From NCBI RefSeq assembly GCF_000348985.1, contig NC_035923.1, positions 930,001-994,000 of the forward strand: a stretch of DNA of 64,000 bases. Reading direction: 5' to 3'. Source of the stretch: Huiozyma naganishii CBS 8797 (taxonomy: Eukaryota > Ascomycota > Saccharomycetes > Saccharomycetales > Saccharomycetaceae). The first letter of the stretch is position 1, and each line of letters starts with the position of its first letter. The position numbers were made by a program, and so were the translations under genes. Below the pieces are notes generated by a model. It was not told where the DNA came from, ran no database searches, and saw only the letters and a list, made by a program, of their open reading frames with translations. Of the stretch, positions 63,001 through 64,000 are shown in pieces.

Positions 63001-64000
63001 ATGGCTGCTGCGAATTTGGGGGAGACCGCGGAGCAGAGGAGGCGGCGACACGGTCGTCTTTTCAAAAGGTTAGACTTGCACAATTCTGGGCAGGTCGATT
63101 TGGCTACGTTGCGAGAGGCCCTGGGGAACGAGTCACATCCTCTTAGTGAGTATGATAAAGGGATAGAGGCGCTGTTTGATGCTATGGACAGGAAACGCGA
63201 TGGGGTCATTGATTTCGAGGAGTTTCAAGAATTTGCATCGCAAGCGGAGCCCCAGATTGCGAGCGGGTTCCATAGGATTGACCAGGATGCGGATGGGAGG
63301 GTTAGGAGGTCGGAGGTGTCAAAGTACCTGGGCCAACTGGATGCGTCATGTACAGAGACAGACGTTCACCCACCAACACCGCCGAAAAATCGTAAAGTAA
63401 GACTCAATTCCTTCTTGAAGTGGGCGTTCAAGGGCAAAGGAAATCAGCAGACCCCGTCCGCGGAGGAGGAAGATCCATATATTACCTATGACCAGTGGCG
63501 TGATTTTTTGCTGTTGATGCCCCGGGTGGGCGGGTCCAGACTAAACACTGCATATGCATACTTTTACGCCTTCAAAGATGACGTAGATTTGTCCTCTGAG
63601 GGGGACATGACTGTCACAAACGAGTTCATACGAGGATTTAGCTACTTTCTGGCCGGTGGGATATCGGGAGTGATATCTAGAACATGTACCGCCCCTTTTG
63701 ATCGAATCAAAGTGTTTTTAATAGCCCGCACCGATCTGTCATCTACATTCCTCAACTCCAAGGATAAGCTACTCCAAAAAAATCCAAGGGCTGACTTGAG
63801 CAAAATCAAGTCTCCCTTGGTCAAGGCGGTTACCACTCTGTACAGACAAGGCGGACTTCGAGCATTTTACGTTGGTAACGGTTTGAATGCACTCAAAGTG
63901 TTCCCGGAGTCCTCGATCAAGTTTGGAACTTTTGAGATAGCGAAGAAGCTGATGGCACGATTGGAACACGTGGAATCAAAGGAACACTTGTCGAAACTAT
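63001..64000 (+). CDS. SAL1: Calcium-dependent mitochondrial ATP-Mg/Pi carrier Sal1 (3' partial)
   Basis: First 333 codons of an SLC25 carrier with N-terminal EF-hands; Sal1 exchanges ATP-Mg for phosphate across the mitochondrial inner membrane in a Ca2+-dependent way and is redundant with Aac2 for viability. EF-hand-like loops are seen as DLHNSGQVDLATL, DRKRDGVIDFEEF and DQDADGRVRRSE; the second and third have good ligand patterns, the first is weaker. PYITYDQWRDFLLL follows, then carrier repeat 1 with SGVISRTCTAPFDRIKVF (PxD/ExxK/R signature) from about residue 215. The frame is open from the ATG at 63001 to the window end with no stop; repeats 2 and 3 lie outside. Confidence 0.95.
   Translation, partial: MAAANLGETAEQRRRRHGRLFKRLDLHNSGQVDLATLREALGNESHPLSEYDKGIEALFDAMDRKRDGVIDFEEFQEFASQAEPQIASGFHRIDQDADGRVRRSEVSKYLGQLDASCTETDVHPPTPPKNRKVRLNSFLKWAFKGKGNQQTPSAEEEDPYITYDQWRDFLLLMPRVGGSRLNTAYAYFYAFKDDVDLSSEGDMTVTNEFIRGFSYFLAGGISGVISRTCTAPFDRIKVFLIARTDLSSTFLNSKDKLLQKNPRADLSKIKSPLVKAVTTLYRQGGLRAFYVGNGLNALKVFPESSIKFGTFEIAKKLMARLEHVESKEHLSKL

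Overview
This window is nuclear DNA of a budding yeast in the family Saccharomycetaceae. Genes are compact and nearly intron-free. Nearly every protein has a recognisable Saccharomyces cerevisiae counterpart, and short runs of genes keep S. cerevisiae order and orientation. The family and synteny calls rest on remembered S. cerevisiae sequences and gene order; no search was run. Blocks are mosaics of S. cerevisiae sister regions: RRP45 (chr IV) and ELF1 (chr XI) sit inside a chr VIII series, and TYS1 (chr VII) sits between UBR2 and IZH3 (chr XII). This, with a kinase-less MAD3 and a UBR2-type ligase, suggests a post-whole-genome-duplication lineage with its own pattern of gene loss. The fairly GC-rich left half would fit a Kazachstania naganishii-like species, but that is only a guess.

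Layout. 1-20.3 kb (chr VIII-like): NCP1 (5' end cut off), a DOG1/2 phosphatase, RRP45, a YHR045W homologue, INM1, AAP1, YHK8, FSH1, SMF2, COX6, ELF1, CIC1, ERC1. 20.5-29.5 kb (chr X left-like, inverted): MAD3, TPH3, MPS3, BBC1 and a PET130-position gene that looks frameshifted. 29.7-32.0 kb: an LSO1/LSO2-type gene and POL31. 32.2-37.8 kb: tRNA-Ser(AGA), RNR2, intron-bearing tRNA-Pro(UGG), RRN7 and APS3 (spliced, with a 22-nt first exon). 38.1-61.1 kb (chr XII-like): UBR2, TYS1, IZH3, a 2.9-kb AT-rich gene desert with tRNA-Ala(AGC) and two solo LTRs, BRE2, PPR1, SSK1 (likely frameshifted at its 3' end), SSL1, a second tRNA-Ser(AGA), CMS1. 61.3-64 kb (chr XIV-like): SNN1, END3 and the 5' part of SAL1.

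The genes serve ordinary housekeeping roles and do not form one pathway. Themes include ribosome and RNA biogenesis (RRP45, CIC1, CMS1, RRN7), three of which have PAC/RRPE-like promoter motifs; replication and nucleotide supply (POL31, RNR2); transcription and chromatin (ELF1, BRE2, SSL1, PPR1); actin and endocytosis (BBC1, END3); and vesicle sorting (APS3, SNN1). No CRISPR, prophage, bacterial-type mobile element or novel multi-gene system was seen.

Most worth a second look: two apparent single-base frameshifts next to short homopolymers (SSK1 and the gene at 28.8 kb), a degenerate 19-bp tandem array of CC-N-AAAACGG units between TYS1 and IZH3, the YHR045W homologue that resembles a degenerate adenylate-forming enzyme, the LTR pair, and the RFX/MCB-like cluster in front of RNR2.
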